Source: Acidovorax radicis N35
GTDB taxonomy: Bacteria > Pseudomonadota > Gammaproteobacteria > Burkholderiales > Burkholderiaceae_C
DNA: 64,000 bases
NCBI RefSeq assembly: GCF_000204195.1
Contig: NZ_AFBG01000019.1
Coordinates: forward strand, 434,001 to 498,000
Direction of reading: 5' to 3'
Made by a program: the position numbers and the translations under genes. Positions 56,867 through 64,000 of this stretch are shown here, one piece after another (within the stretch, counting starts at the first letter, position 1; the number at the start of each line of letters is the position of its first letter). The notes beneath the pieces were generated by a model. It was not told the DNA's origin. It saw nothing but the letters and a program-made list of their open reading frames with translations, and did no database searches.

Positions 56867-56882
56867 TGGCACAAATCTGGCA
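56867..56882 (+). promoter_or_regulatory. Sigma-54 promoter of the rtc operon
   Basis: TGGCAC-AAATC-TGGCA matches the -24/-12 consensus TGGCAC-N5-TTGCW with one mismatch and exact spacing. Transcription should start near 56894 and run through the structured leader into the slipin gene. It is correctly placed and oriented for activation by the divergently encoded RtcR. Confidence 0.85.
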
Positions 56883-57021
56883 ATAGACAAGACATCCAGC
56901 GCAAGCGGTGACCGCTCACAGGCCGGGGTTAGGACCAACGTTCGCCCCGCCGGTGCAGGGAATCCGGGCTCTCAAGGCCTTGTCGACTCCCCGCATGCCG
57001 CACTCCGCAAACGCTGGGTAA

Positions 57022-57081
57022 CGGCAAGGTCGGGTGACGCCTCGCAAGAGGACGTGCCGGGTTCGACTCCCGGCTTGCCGA
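57022..57081 (+). ncRNA. tRNA mimic 1: acceptor and T arm with GNRA-capped single arm
   Basis: A perfect 7-bp acceptor-like stem CGGCAAG (57022-57028) / CTTGCCG (57074-57080) abuts a perfect 5-bp T arm, CCGGG-TTCGACT-CCCGG (57057-57073), with a canonical T loop. In place of D and anticodon arms there is one arm, ACG-CCTC-GCAA-GAGG-A-CGT (57037-57055), capped by a GCAA tetraloop with one bulged A. A discriminator-like A follows, but no CCA. It is too short and lacks an anticodon, so it is not a translation tRNA. Confidence 0.75.
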
Positions 57082-57148
57082 CACTGGTAGCTCAGTCTGG
57101 TAGAGCCCCCCGAAAGGGGTTGTCGCAGGTTCGATTCCTGCCCATGGC
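57081..57148 (+). ncRNA. tRNA mimic 2: canonical D and T arms, GNRA tetraloop instead of anticodon
   Basis: TA-GCTC-AGTCTGGTA-GAGC (57088-57106) is a standard D arm. The T arm GCAGG-TTCGATT-CCTGC (57125-57141) is perfect. Between them, where the anticodon arm belongs, is CCCC-GAAA-GGGG (57108-57119), a 4-bp stem with a GNRA tetraloop. The acceptor stem is weak: only the T5-G6-G7 side pairs with CCA (57142-57144), plus an isolated pair. The following TGGCC-GCAA-GGCCA hairpin competes for the 3' strand. Confidence 0.72.
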
Positions 57149-57455
57149 CGCAAGGCCAGCACTTGGAAGTACCGGTCGAAAGACCACCCGCCGAACGCGG
57201 GGAGTTGCCCCAAGGTGGCGTTTTTGGACGCAACCGCAAGGCAAGGCCCCGTCAGCCGGTGGCGGTTTGTGCCAGCACCCGGCACAGCCCGCGCCCGCAG
57301 CCAGCCACGCTGCCGCCCTGCTTGCAGGGCAGCAACCACGGCGCACTGCAGGGCCCTGGCTGCGCCCGCTGGCACCCCGCCATCGCTGTAACGGCACCCT
57401 GATTGCCATGACAACAACCAAGAAGTAACGACAACGAAAGAACGAGGAGAAGAAA

Positions 57456-58598
57456 ATGATGAAGTTGATCCAACGCACCACCGTGAAGAAGAACGAACGC
57501 GCACTGCTGCTGCGCAACGGCAGCTTTGACCGCGTGCTCCAAAGCGGCACCTACTGGCTGTTTGCGGGCATGGACCAGCTGCGCGTAGAGACCTTCGCCC
57601 TCGAACAACCCGCCTTCACCCACGGCCTGGCCGACTACCTGATGGCGCAGGAACCCGCCGTGGTGGCGGCAGAGTTTGTGCAAGTGAACCTGTCGGAACA
57701 GCAAGTTGGCCTGCGCAGCGAGAACGGTGTGCTGGTCGAAGTGCTGCCGCCCGGCACCCGCCGCCTTTATTGGAAAGGCCTGGTGGAGGTGAATGTGCAG
57801 GTGATCGACCTGGAGGCAGGCCCCGAGCTGCCCGCCGCACTGGTGGCGCGCCTGACGCACACACAACTGCGCCAGCGCAGCGTGACCGGATTGACTGGCG
57901 TGCTGCAGGTGCAGGTGCCCGAGGGCCAGTGCGCCCTGCTCACCATCGACGGCAAAGTGGATCGGCTGCTGTCTGCGGGCGCCTACGCGTTCTGGAGGTA
58001 CGGCCGCACCATCGCCGTGGAGCTGGTGGACCTGCGCCTGCAGGCCGTGGAGGTCTCAGGCCAGGACATCATGACCCGCGACAAGGTGAGCCTGCGGCTG
58101 AACCTGTCTGCCACCTTTCGCTACACCGATGTGCTGCGCGCCTTTGCCCAGTTGCAAAAGCCTGCCGATCACCTGTATCGCGAACTGCAGTTTGCGCTGC
58201 GCGCCGCCGTGGGCACCCGCACGCTCGATGAGCTGCTGGAGAACAAGACGGTGATCGACGACGTGGTGACCGCTCACATGGCCGCCAAATTGCAGCCCTT
58301 CGGCATGCAGCTGGAGAGCGTGGGTGTGAAGGACATCGTGCTGCCTGGCGAGATGAAGACCATCCTGACGCAGGTGGTGCAAGCGGAGAAGCAGGCCCAG
58401 GCCAACGTGATCCGCCGCCGCGAGGAAACCGCCGCAACGCGCTCGCTGCTCAACACGGCGAAAGTGATGGAGGACAACCCCGTCGCCCTGCGCATGAAGG
58501 AGCTGGAGACGCTGGAGCGCGTGGCTGAACGCATCGACAAGATCTCGGTGTTTGGCGGTCTGGACCAGGTGCTCAATGGGTTGGTGAAGATGCGTTAA
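57456..58598 (+). CDS. Slipin (SPFH/Band 7) protein of the RNA repair operon
   Basis: A 380-residue protein. An N-terminal ~130-residue beta-rich region (KKNERALLLRNGSFDRVLQS, LPPGTRRLYWKG) precedes an SPFH/Band 7 core (about 150-300, LVDLRLQAVEVSGQDIMTRD, then KVSLRLNLSATFRYTD) and a helical coiled-coil tail (about 295-345, QVVQAEKQAQANVIRRREE). Unlike classical slipins it has no N-terminal membrane helix. Slipin genes are known companions of rtcB in RNA repair operons; the role is not established. The GAGGAG site is 7-8 bases before the ATG. Confidence 0.88.
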   Translation: MMKLIQRTTVKKNERALLLRNGSFDRVLQSGTYWLFAGMDQLRVETFALEQPAFTHGLADYLMAQEPAVVAAEFVQVNLSEQQVGLRSENGVLVEVLPPGTRRLYWKGLVEVNVQVIDLEAGPELPAALVARLTHTQLRQRSVTGLTGVLQVQVPEGQCALLTIDGKVDRLLSAGAYAFWRYGRTIAVELVDLRLQAVEVSGQDIMTRDKVSLRLNLSATFRYTDVLRAFAQLQKPADHLYRELQFALRAAVGTRTLDELLENKTVIDDVVTAHMAAKLQPFGMQLESVGVKDIVLPGEMKTILTQVVQAEKQAQANVIRRREETAATRSLLNTAKVMEDNPVALRMKELETLERVAERIDKISVFGGLDQVLNGLVKMR

Positions 58599-58625
58599 GC
58601 ATCCATAGACAAAGAGAAGATCGTG

Positions 58626-59366
58626 ATGAAAGCAAAGAAACTGACTGCGCGTGAAAGGCGCCTGAGCCGGGAAACCACATCAGTGAGTTGCGAGTCCGTG
58701 GGACTGGACCGGGCGGTCTACAGCGCAGCCTTGCGCTACCTGTTCGACCGCCCCGTGCCTGAAAAAGGCGGACAAGAGTGGTACTGGGATATCGACGAGC
58801 CCCAGTTCGAAGCCACGCCGCTGCAATGGACACATATCCAGACCGTGCTGTTCGCCAACGCAGGTACCGACCTGGCGCCCTACAGTGACGCTCAGGTCGG
58901 CATGGGCCTGAACCACGTGATGAGCAACAACGCCGGAGACATTCCGCACATGGTCAACGACCCATCCGTGCCCCTGGTTGATGCCATGCGCATGGTGCGG
59001 GCCTTGCCCACCCTGTGGCGCGACTGCCTGGGGCCGCGCCTGAGCACCGAGCAGAGCGCGATTGGCAGCCGAAGCGACCGCCTCTACTTCGTGAGCTACA
59101 TGTGGTTTGACGTGTGGCCCTCGTTCTGGAACGCCAAGCACGCTCCCGAATGGTGCGACGCGATGTGGAAGGTGTTTTGCGAAATGCTGGCTATGCCCTG
59201 GCGCGAAGCACAGGTATCGGCATTGCACGGGATCGGCCATGAGGGCAACCGCCTAAACCGGCACCAGGAATTGCAGGCACACATGGATGCCTTCATCCGC
59301 CAGGTGAAGAACGACGACGAACTGAAAACCTATGCCCAGGTCGCAGCCCGTGGAATGGTTCAATGA
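58626..59366 (+). CDS. Unknown protein of the RNA repair operon
   Basis: A 246-residue soluble, Trp-rich protein (PLQWTHIQTVLFANAG, YFVSYMWFDVWPSFW, EWCDAMWKVFCEMLAMPW). It is predicted mostly helical by eye. I do not recognise a domain. A conserved-looking HGIGHEGNRLNRH segment near residue 197 contains several His but is not a known metal motif. It lies 27 bp after the slipin gene and 22 bp before rtcB on the same strand, so it belongs to the operon. The ATG at 58626 is directly preceded by an in-frame GTG. Confidence 0.75.
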   Translation: MKAKKLTARERRLSRETTSVSCESVGLDRAVYSAALRYLFDRPVPEKGGQEWYWDIDEPQFEATPLQWTHIQTVLFANAGTDLAPYSDAQVGMGLNHVMSNNAGDIPHMVNDPSVPLVDAMRMVRALPTLWRDCLGPRLSTEQSAIGSRSDRLYFVSYMWFDVWPSFWNAKHAPEWCDAMWKVFCEMLAMPWREAQVSALHGIGHEGNRLNRHQELQAHMDAFIRQVKNDDELKTYAQVAARGMVQ

Positions 59367-59388
59367 ACAACAAAGACGAAAGAACAAT

Positions 59389-60612
59389 ATGAACAACAAC
59401 TACGAACAATATGAAGTACCCAACGGCGTGCCCGTGAAGATGTGGACGAACGGCGTGCCCGTGGAAGAAGAAGCCAGAAACCAGCTGCGCAACATCGCGC
59501 GCCTGCCCATCGTGTTCAAGCACGTGGCGGTGATGCCCGACGTGCACCTGGGGATCGGCGCCACCATCGGCTCGGTGGTGCCCACCCTCAAGGCCATCAT
59601 CCCCGCCGCCGTGGGGGTGGACCTGGGGTGCGGAATGATGGCGTGCAAGACCACGCTGACGGCCAGCGACCTGCCGGACAACCTGTCCGGTGTGCGCGCC
59701 GCCATCGAACGCGCGGTGCCCGTCGGGATGACGCCCAAGCGCTTTGGCCGCGACAAGGGAAGCTGGGATACGCCGCCCGCTGAAACCGACCGCGCCTGGG
59801 CCGGGCTGGTGGACGAGTTCGAGGAAATTTGCGAGGCGCACCCGCGCATCAAGAACACCAACAACTACAAGCACCTGGGAACGCTGGGAACGGGTAACCA
59901 CTTCATCGAGATCTGCCTGGACGAACACCAGTCCGTGTGGGTGATGCTGCACTCGGGCTCGCGCGGGGTGGGGAACGCCATCGGCACCCACTTCATCGAG
60001 CTGGCCAAGAAGGACGCCGAGATGAACCAGCGCAACCTGCCCGACAAGGACCTGGCGTACTTCGAGGAAGGCGCGCAGTACTTCGGCGACTACGTGAAGG
60101 CCGTGGGGTGGGCGCAGAAGTTTGCCGCCGCCAATCGCGAGGTGATGATGGGCCGCGTGATTGCCGCGCTGCGAAAAGTCATCACCAAGCCGTTCGAGAC
60201 GCACATTGAGGCGGTGAACTGCCACCACAACTACGTGCAGCGCGAAACGCACTTCGGGCAGGACGTCTTCGTGACCCGCAAGGGTGCGGTGAGTGCCGAG
60301 CAAGGCAAGCTGGGGATCATCCCGGGAAGCATGGGGGCCAAGAGCTTCATCGTGCGCGGAAAAGGCAACCCCGAGAGCTTCAACAGCTGCAGCCACGGCG
60401 CCGGCCGCACCATGAGCCGCACCAAGGCCAAGAAGCTGTACACCGTGGAAGACCAGATCAAAGCGACCGAAGGTGTGGAATGCCGAAAAGACGCGGACGT
60501 GATCGACGAGATTCCGATGGCGTACAAGAACATCGACGCGGTGATGGCTGCGCAGCAGGACCTGGTGGAGGTGGTTTACACGCTCAAGCAGGTTGTCTGC
60601 GTGAAGGGGTGA
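59389..60612 (+). CDS. rtcB: RNA-splicing ligase RtcB
   Basis: GTP- and Mn-dependent RNA ligase (407 aa) joining 2',3'-cyclic phosphate or 3'-phosphate ends to 5'-OH ends. Metal and guanylylation motifs are intact: MPDVHLGIGATIGSV, VDLGCGM (near 76-82), GTLGTGNHFIE, HSGSRGVG, and the GMP-acceptor His in SCSHGAGR (near 337). The start MNNNYEQYEVPNG at 59389 has GAAAGAAC upstream rather than a strong ribosome site. Confidence 0.97.
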   Translation: MNNNYEQYEVPNGVPVKMWTNGVPVEEEARNQLRNIARLPIVFKHVAVMPDVHLGIGATIGSVVPTLKAIIPAAVGVDLGCGMMACKTTLTASDLPDNLSGVRAAIERAVPVGMTPKRFGRDKGSWDTPPAETDRAWAGLVDEFEEICEAHPRIKNTNNYKHLGTLGTGNHFIEICLDEHQSVWVMLHSGSRGVGNAIGTHFIELAKKDAEMNQRNLPDKDLAYFEEGAQYFGDYVKAVGWAQKFAAANREVMMGRVIAALRKVITKPFETHIEAVNCHHNYVQRETHFGQDVFVTRKGAVSAEQGKLGIIPGSMGAKSFIVRGKGNPESFNSCSHGAGRTMSRTKAKKLYTVEDQIKATEGVECRKDADVIDEIPMAYKNIDAVMAAQQDLVEVVYTLKQVVCVKG

Positions 60613-60615
60613 GAT

Positions 60616-61569
60616 ATGGAACAAGCGCGCCTAGAACTGGCCTACACCAAGTTCGGAGACATCAGAGCCAATTTGAACGACGGTCTGTCGCAAGAATTGC
60701 AGCTGTATTCATATGCGGCATGCGACGTTTCCCGCAAGTCTGAATTCCGTCTGCCTTTCATCTGGAACCAAGTCGCAAGTGACCTTCGTTGCCTGATCAA
60801 TAACTTCAATGCGTGGCTGGGGCGACTGCAGGCTTGGCAAGCATGGAACCAGGTGCTCACTGAATATTGCGAGCAGGACCAATGGAGTCTGAGAATTGAA
60901 TTTGTCGAGGATGTAGCCTTCTTTTGCATGATGCAACCTAGTGGCTTTGCTGATCGAACGCTTGAGGCATTGATGACAGTTTTTCATCACGCCAACTTGA
61001 CTCACAAGACTGCGTATCAGGATGAGTTGCCGACCGACAAGAAAATCTACAAACGAATCGGCCAAAACCACCCAAAGCCATATGACTTCTTTGAGCCTCG
61101 AGGGGAAGTTCGCAAGACGATCCAGACCCTCTCCGAGGGGTGGGCGTCCGCATCGCCCTTGCTTGAGCAGCTTGATTCGCTAAATGATGCCGACTATCAA
61201 GCGAAGACCATGGATTTTCGGAACAGAGCAAGTCACTCTTTTGCACCCAACTTTGATCTGGGCATTGTTCCTAAGGTCAGTCGACGGCCAGGGTTCACGT
61301 CAAAGATGGTCCAACGCCCAGATGGCCGATACGATGCGATTGAAGATCGGTCACGCCGGGCAGTTTCGTACGGCTATGGCGAGCTCCCTCCGCTGTCTTC
61401 TTCAGAGGCACTCGCGGAAAACAAAAGGCAACTTCTGACCGCAAGAAAGCTGCTTTTTATATACGGCGCGTTACTTGATGAGGTCGACAAAAAACTCTCC
61501 GACCGACAAGGCCGAACCGATTCCAACGCCGGTCCTACCGCCGAGGAACGATCGAAGAGTCTGGAATGA
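60616..61569 (+). CDS. Unknown protein with HEPN-type motif, inserted between rtcB and rtcA
   Basis: A 317-residue, mostly helical protein with clearly lower GC and different codon use from its neighbours, suggesting transfer. It contains RNRASH at residues 202-207 (in TMDFRNRASHSFAP), which fits the RX4-6H catalytic motif of HEPN ribonucleases with the favoured polar residue after Arg. Long amphipathic helices precede it (about 35-75). No other domain is recognised. It starts 3 bp after rtcB, and its stop overlaps the rtcA start (ATGA), so it is fully integrated in the operon. HEPN assignment rests on one motif and fold impression. Confidence 0.7.
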   Translation: MEQARLELAYTKFGDIRANLNDGLSQELQLYSYAACDVSRKSEFRLPFIWNQVASDLRCLINNFNAWLGRLQAWQAWNQVLTEYCEQDQWSLRIEFVEDVAFFCMMQPSGFADRTLEALMTVFHHANLTHKTAYQDELPTDKKIYKRIGQNHPKPYDFFEPRGEVRKTIQTLSEGWASASPLLEQLDSLNDADYQAKTMDFRNRASHSFAPNFDLGIVPKVSRRPGFTSKMVQRPDGRYDAIEDRSRRAVSYGYGELPPLSSSEALAENKRQLLTARKLLFIYGALLDEVDKKLSDRQGRTDSNAGPTAEERSKSLE

Positions 61570-62630
61570 CGGAGGCGACCTTGTCTCTCTTCACCCTCGA
61601 CGGCTCCACCGGCGAAGGCGGCGGCCAGATCCTGCGCACTGGCCTGGCCCTCTCCATGGTTACCGGCCGGCCACTGCACATCACGCGCATCCGCGCGGGG
61701 CGACCCAAGCCGGGGCTGATGCGCCAGCACCTGGCCTGTGTGCAGGCGGCGGTGGCCGTGTGCGGCGGGCAGGCGGACGGCGCCGAGCTGGGCTCGCAAA
61801 CGCTGCTCTTCACACCCGGCGCCGTGCGTGCGGGCGACTACCGCTTTCAGATCGCCACGGCGGGCAGCTGCCTGCTGGTGCTGCAAACGGTCTTGCCCGC
61901 GCTGATGCTGGCCGACGGCGAGAGCCGCGTGCAGCTGTCGGGCGGCACGCACAACCCGATGGCGCCGCCGTTTGATTTTCTGGAGCGGGCATTTGCGCCG
62001 CTGGTGCGGCGGCTGGGTGTGGGGCTGGATCTGCAATTGCAGCGGCGCGGGTTCTACCCCGCTGGAGGTGGTGAGGTGCTGGCGCGCATCACGCCTGCAG
62101 CGCTGCCGTTGACGCCAGTGGATGTACTGGAGCGCGGCCCGCTGCAAGACGCCTGGGGCGAAGCCTTGGTGCCGGGCCTGGCGCGCAACATCGCCACGCG
62201 TGAGCTTGACGCCCTGGGCCAGCGCATGGGCTGGACCTTTGAATCCGGCCGACTGCGCCAGCCCCCTGCGCGCCAGAACGAAGGCCCGGGCAATGCACTG
62301 CTTGCCACGCTGGAGTACGAACACATCACCGAGGTGTTCTGCCAGCTGGGCGAGCGCAGTGTATCGGCCGAGCAGGTCGCCAAGCGGCTGGTGGACGAGC
62401 TACGCGCCTACCAGCGCAGCACGGGCGCCTTGGGCCCGCACTTGGCCGACCAGTGGATGCTGCCGCTGGCCCTGGCGGTGTGGCGCAGCGGGCGGGCCGC
62501 GCGCTACACCTGCACCGAGGTGACGCAGCACACGGCCACCAACGCGCAGACCATCGCGCTGGGCCTGCCGGTGCGGGTGCAGATCACGCCGGTGGACGGG
62601 GCCATGCGGGTCGATATCGCACCGGTGTAG
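61566..62630 (+). CDS. rtcA: RNA 3'-terminal phosphate cyclase RtcA
   Basis: ATP-dependent cyclase (354 aa) converting RNA 3'-phosphate to 2',3'-cyclic phosphate. Diagnostic stretches are [62 protein letters not shown] and [11 protein letters not shown]. The nucleophilic His is in [12 protein letters not shown] (near 293). It is translationally coupled to the preceding gene. RtcA supplies the cyclic phosphate ends that activate RtcR and can be ligated by RtcB. Confidence 0.97.
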   Translation: MTEATLSLFTLDGSTGEGGGQILRTGLALSMVTGRPLHITRIRAGRPKPGLMRQHLACVQAAVAVCGGQADGAELGSQTLLFTPGAVRAGDYRFQIATAGSCLLVLQTVLPALMLADGESRVQLSGGTHNPMAPPFDFLERAFAPLVRRLGVGLDLQLQRRGFYPAGGGEVLARITPAALPLTPVDVLERGPLQDAWGEALVPGLARNIATRELDALGQRMGWTFESGRLRQPPARQNEGPGNALLATLEYEHITEVFCQLGERSVSAEQVAKRLVDELRAYQRSTGALGPHLADQWMLPLALAVWRSGRAARYTCTEVTQHTATNAQTIALGLPVRVQITPVDGAMRVDIAPV

Positions 62631-62666
62631 CCCGCAGCCCGAACCAATGCCCGGGCCGGTTCCGCA

Positions 62667-62692
62667 GGCAGGGGCTGGGGGCAGCCCCTGCT
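62667..62692 (+). terminator. Strong hairpin after rtcA
   Basis: CAGGGGCTG-GGGG-CAGCCCCTG (62669-62690), extendable by one to two pairs, 37 bp after the rtcA stop. It is a likely end for the rtc operon, but there is no U tract, so it may only stabilise the 3' end. Confidence 0.45.
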
Positions 62693-62799
62693 GGCCGGCC
62701 TGCAACCCACAGGCCCCGGCATATCCATATCACCCAGACAGCAGAACAAGTGGTTCAGAATGCGCGTCACACCCCTCTTTGCACCTCACAGGAGACGCC

Positions 62800-63717
<918 letters not shown>

Positions 63718-63720
63718 GTT

Positions 63721-63895
63721 GCCCCCTGAGGCGCAACCGCTTGGTGCCACCGCCAGAGGCGGTGTCTCTTCGATGCCCTCCAAGCCTGCGCAGGCAGGCT
63801 TGGAGCCGTGGCGTCTCAGCCCCCAGGGGGACGCACCGGGTAGCCTGGCAGAGCCAGTTCCACGGGTGCACTGGCCTGGGGTGCGCCAGTTTCCA
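63721..63895 (+). repeat. Dispersed hairpin repeat family B, copy 5
   Basis: CCCCCTGAGGCGC, then a longer stem region containing CCAAGCCTGC-GCAG-GCAGGCTTGG. The right arm is CTCAGCCCCCAGGGGGACGC, followed by the family tail GCCTGGCAGAGCCAGTTCCA and CGGGTGCACTGGCCTGGGG. The longest copy, starting 3 bp after the cysK stop. Confidence 0.85.
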
Positions 63896-63947
63896 AGGTG
63901 CGGGGGTGGCTAGCCCCTGGTGCCAGCCCTGAACCCGGCACGCAGCT

Positions 63948-64000
63948 AAGAACGTGTTCACGATCTCGCAGGGGTCACGTTGGAGCGCAATCGGGAGGAG
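63948..64000. mobile_element. 5' end of a second MITE-like element
   Basis: AAGAACGTGTTCACGATCTC at 63949, then GTTGGAGCGCAATCGGGAGG (about 63979-63998), closely matches the first ~50 bp of the 9914-10186 element (CCTGTTCAAAGTCTC and ATTGGAGTGCAATCGGGATG). It is cut by the window edge. Confidence 0.65.

Larger units (their letters stand above)
56894..57455 (+). ncRNA. Structured leader / tRNA-like RNA region of the rtc operon
   Basis: About 560 nt lie between the sigma-54 start and the first gene. I find no convincing coding frame. The region holds two tRNA mimics (57022-57148, listed separately) and GNRA-capped hairpins TGGCC-GCAA-GGCCA (57145-57158) and GGTC-GAAA-GACC (57174-57185). A stem GCCCTGC-TT-GCAGGGC (57315-57330) and a short hairpin AGCGG-TGA-CCGCT near 56904 are also present. 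The slipin ribosome-binding site GAGGAG follows. The RNA could be processed out as a stable ncRNA, in the position Y RNA genes occupy in enteric Rsr-rtcBA operons. Confidence 0.65.

Noticed and set aside
57022..57148. Two ordinary tRNA genes
   Set aside because: Neither has an anticodon loop; the anticodon arms are GNRA-capped, the second acceptor stem does not pair, and the first lacks a D arm.
56929..57866. Several overlapping open frames in the rtc leader region
   Set aside because: None has a ribosome site, hydrophobic pattern or family motif; RNA-structure signals explain the sequence better.

Overview
The window is a high-GC betaproteobacterial chromosome segment. Gene order and protein character point to Burkholderiales, most likely Comamonadaceae close to Acidovorax. 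Pointers are the complete dcw cluster order, a DksA without a zinc finger, a Bug-type solute receptor, NWETF-like chemoreceptor tails and small dispersed palindromic repeats. This is inferred from sequence memory, not from a search. No prophage, integron, CRISPR array, plasmid function or complete insertion sequence is visible.

Layout. Positions 1-4336 (+) hold the end of a type II secretion operon (gspN partial, gspD, gspE). A chemoreceptor, thiC with its TPP riboswitch, a two-helix mini-protein and lpxC follow on the minus strand (4545-9824). A MITE-like element and a second chemoreceptor (9914-12141) separate lpxC from the rest of the division/cell-wall cluster. Positions 12258-30493 are the dcw cluster, read right to left: mraZ-rsmH-ftsL-ftsI-murE-murF-mraY-murD-ftsW-murG-murC-ddl-ftsQ-ftsA-ftsZ. 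Most junctions are ATGA overlaps, and a four-repeat MraZ operator precedes the cluster. Next come hslVU, a STAS-domain protein, dksA and a COG0523 GTPase (minus). An AraC regulator, a Bug receptor and acetoacetyl-CoA synthetase follow (plus). Then come an rRNA methyltransferase, lepB, xerC, a DUF484 gene and dapF (minus). Positions 46168-54577 are accessory metabolism and membrane genes. rnpB (RNase P RNA) lies on the minus strand at 54655-55095.

The most interesting locus is the RNA-repair island at 55104-62630. The sigma-54 activator gene rtcR (minus) diverges from a recognisable -24/-12 promoter. That promoter drives a roughly 560-nt leader and then slipin, an unknown gene, rtcB, an unknown gene carrying a HEPN-type RNRASH motif, and rtcA. 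The leader folds by eye into two tandem tRNA mimics whose anticodon-type arms are replaced by GNRA-capped hairpins, followed by two more GNRA hairpins. RtcR-type activators are known to sense broken tRNA, so tRNA-like RNA inside the operon is suggestive.

A second theme is repeats. A ~55-bp palindromic element occurs at least 12 times. Four copies are intergenic and eight lie in frame inside genes (gspD signal peptide, murC, murG, murD, murE, dapF, an rRNA methyltransferase and a Nudix-MBL gene). A second hairpin element occurs five times between genes. An 84-bp in-frame tandem array sits at the ftsW-murG junction. A C9 tract puts the tail of the second chemoreceptor out of frame with a perfect CheR/CheB-type docking peptide. 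The window ends after cysK, at the start of a second MITE-like copy.
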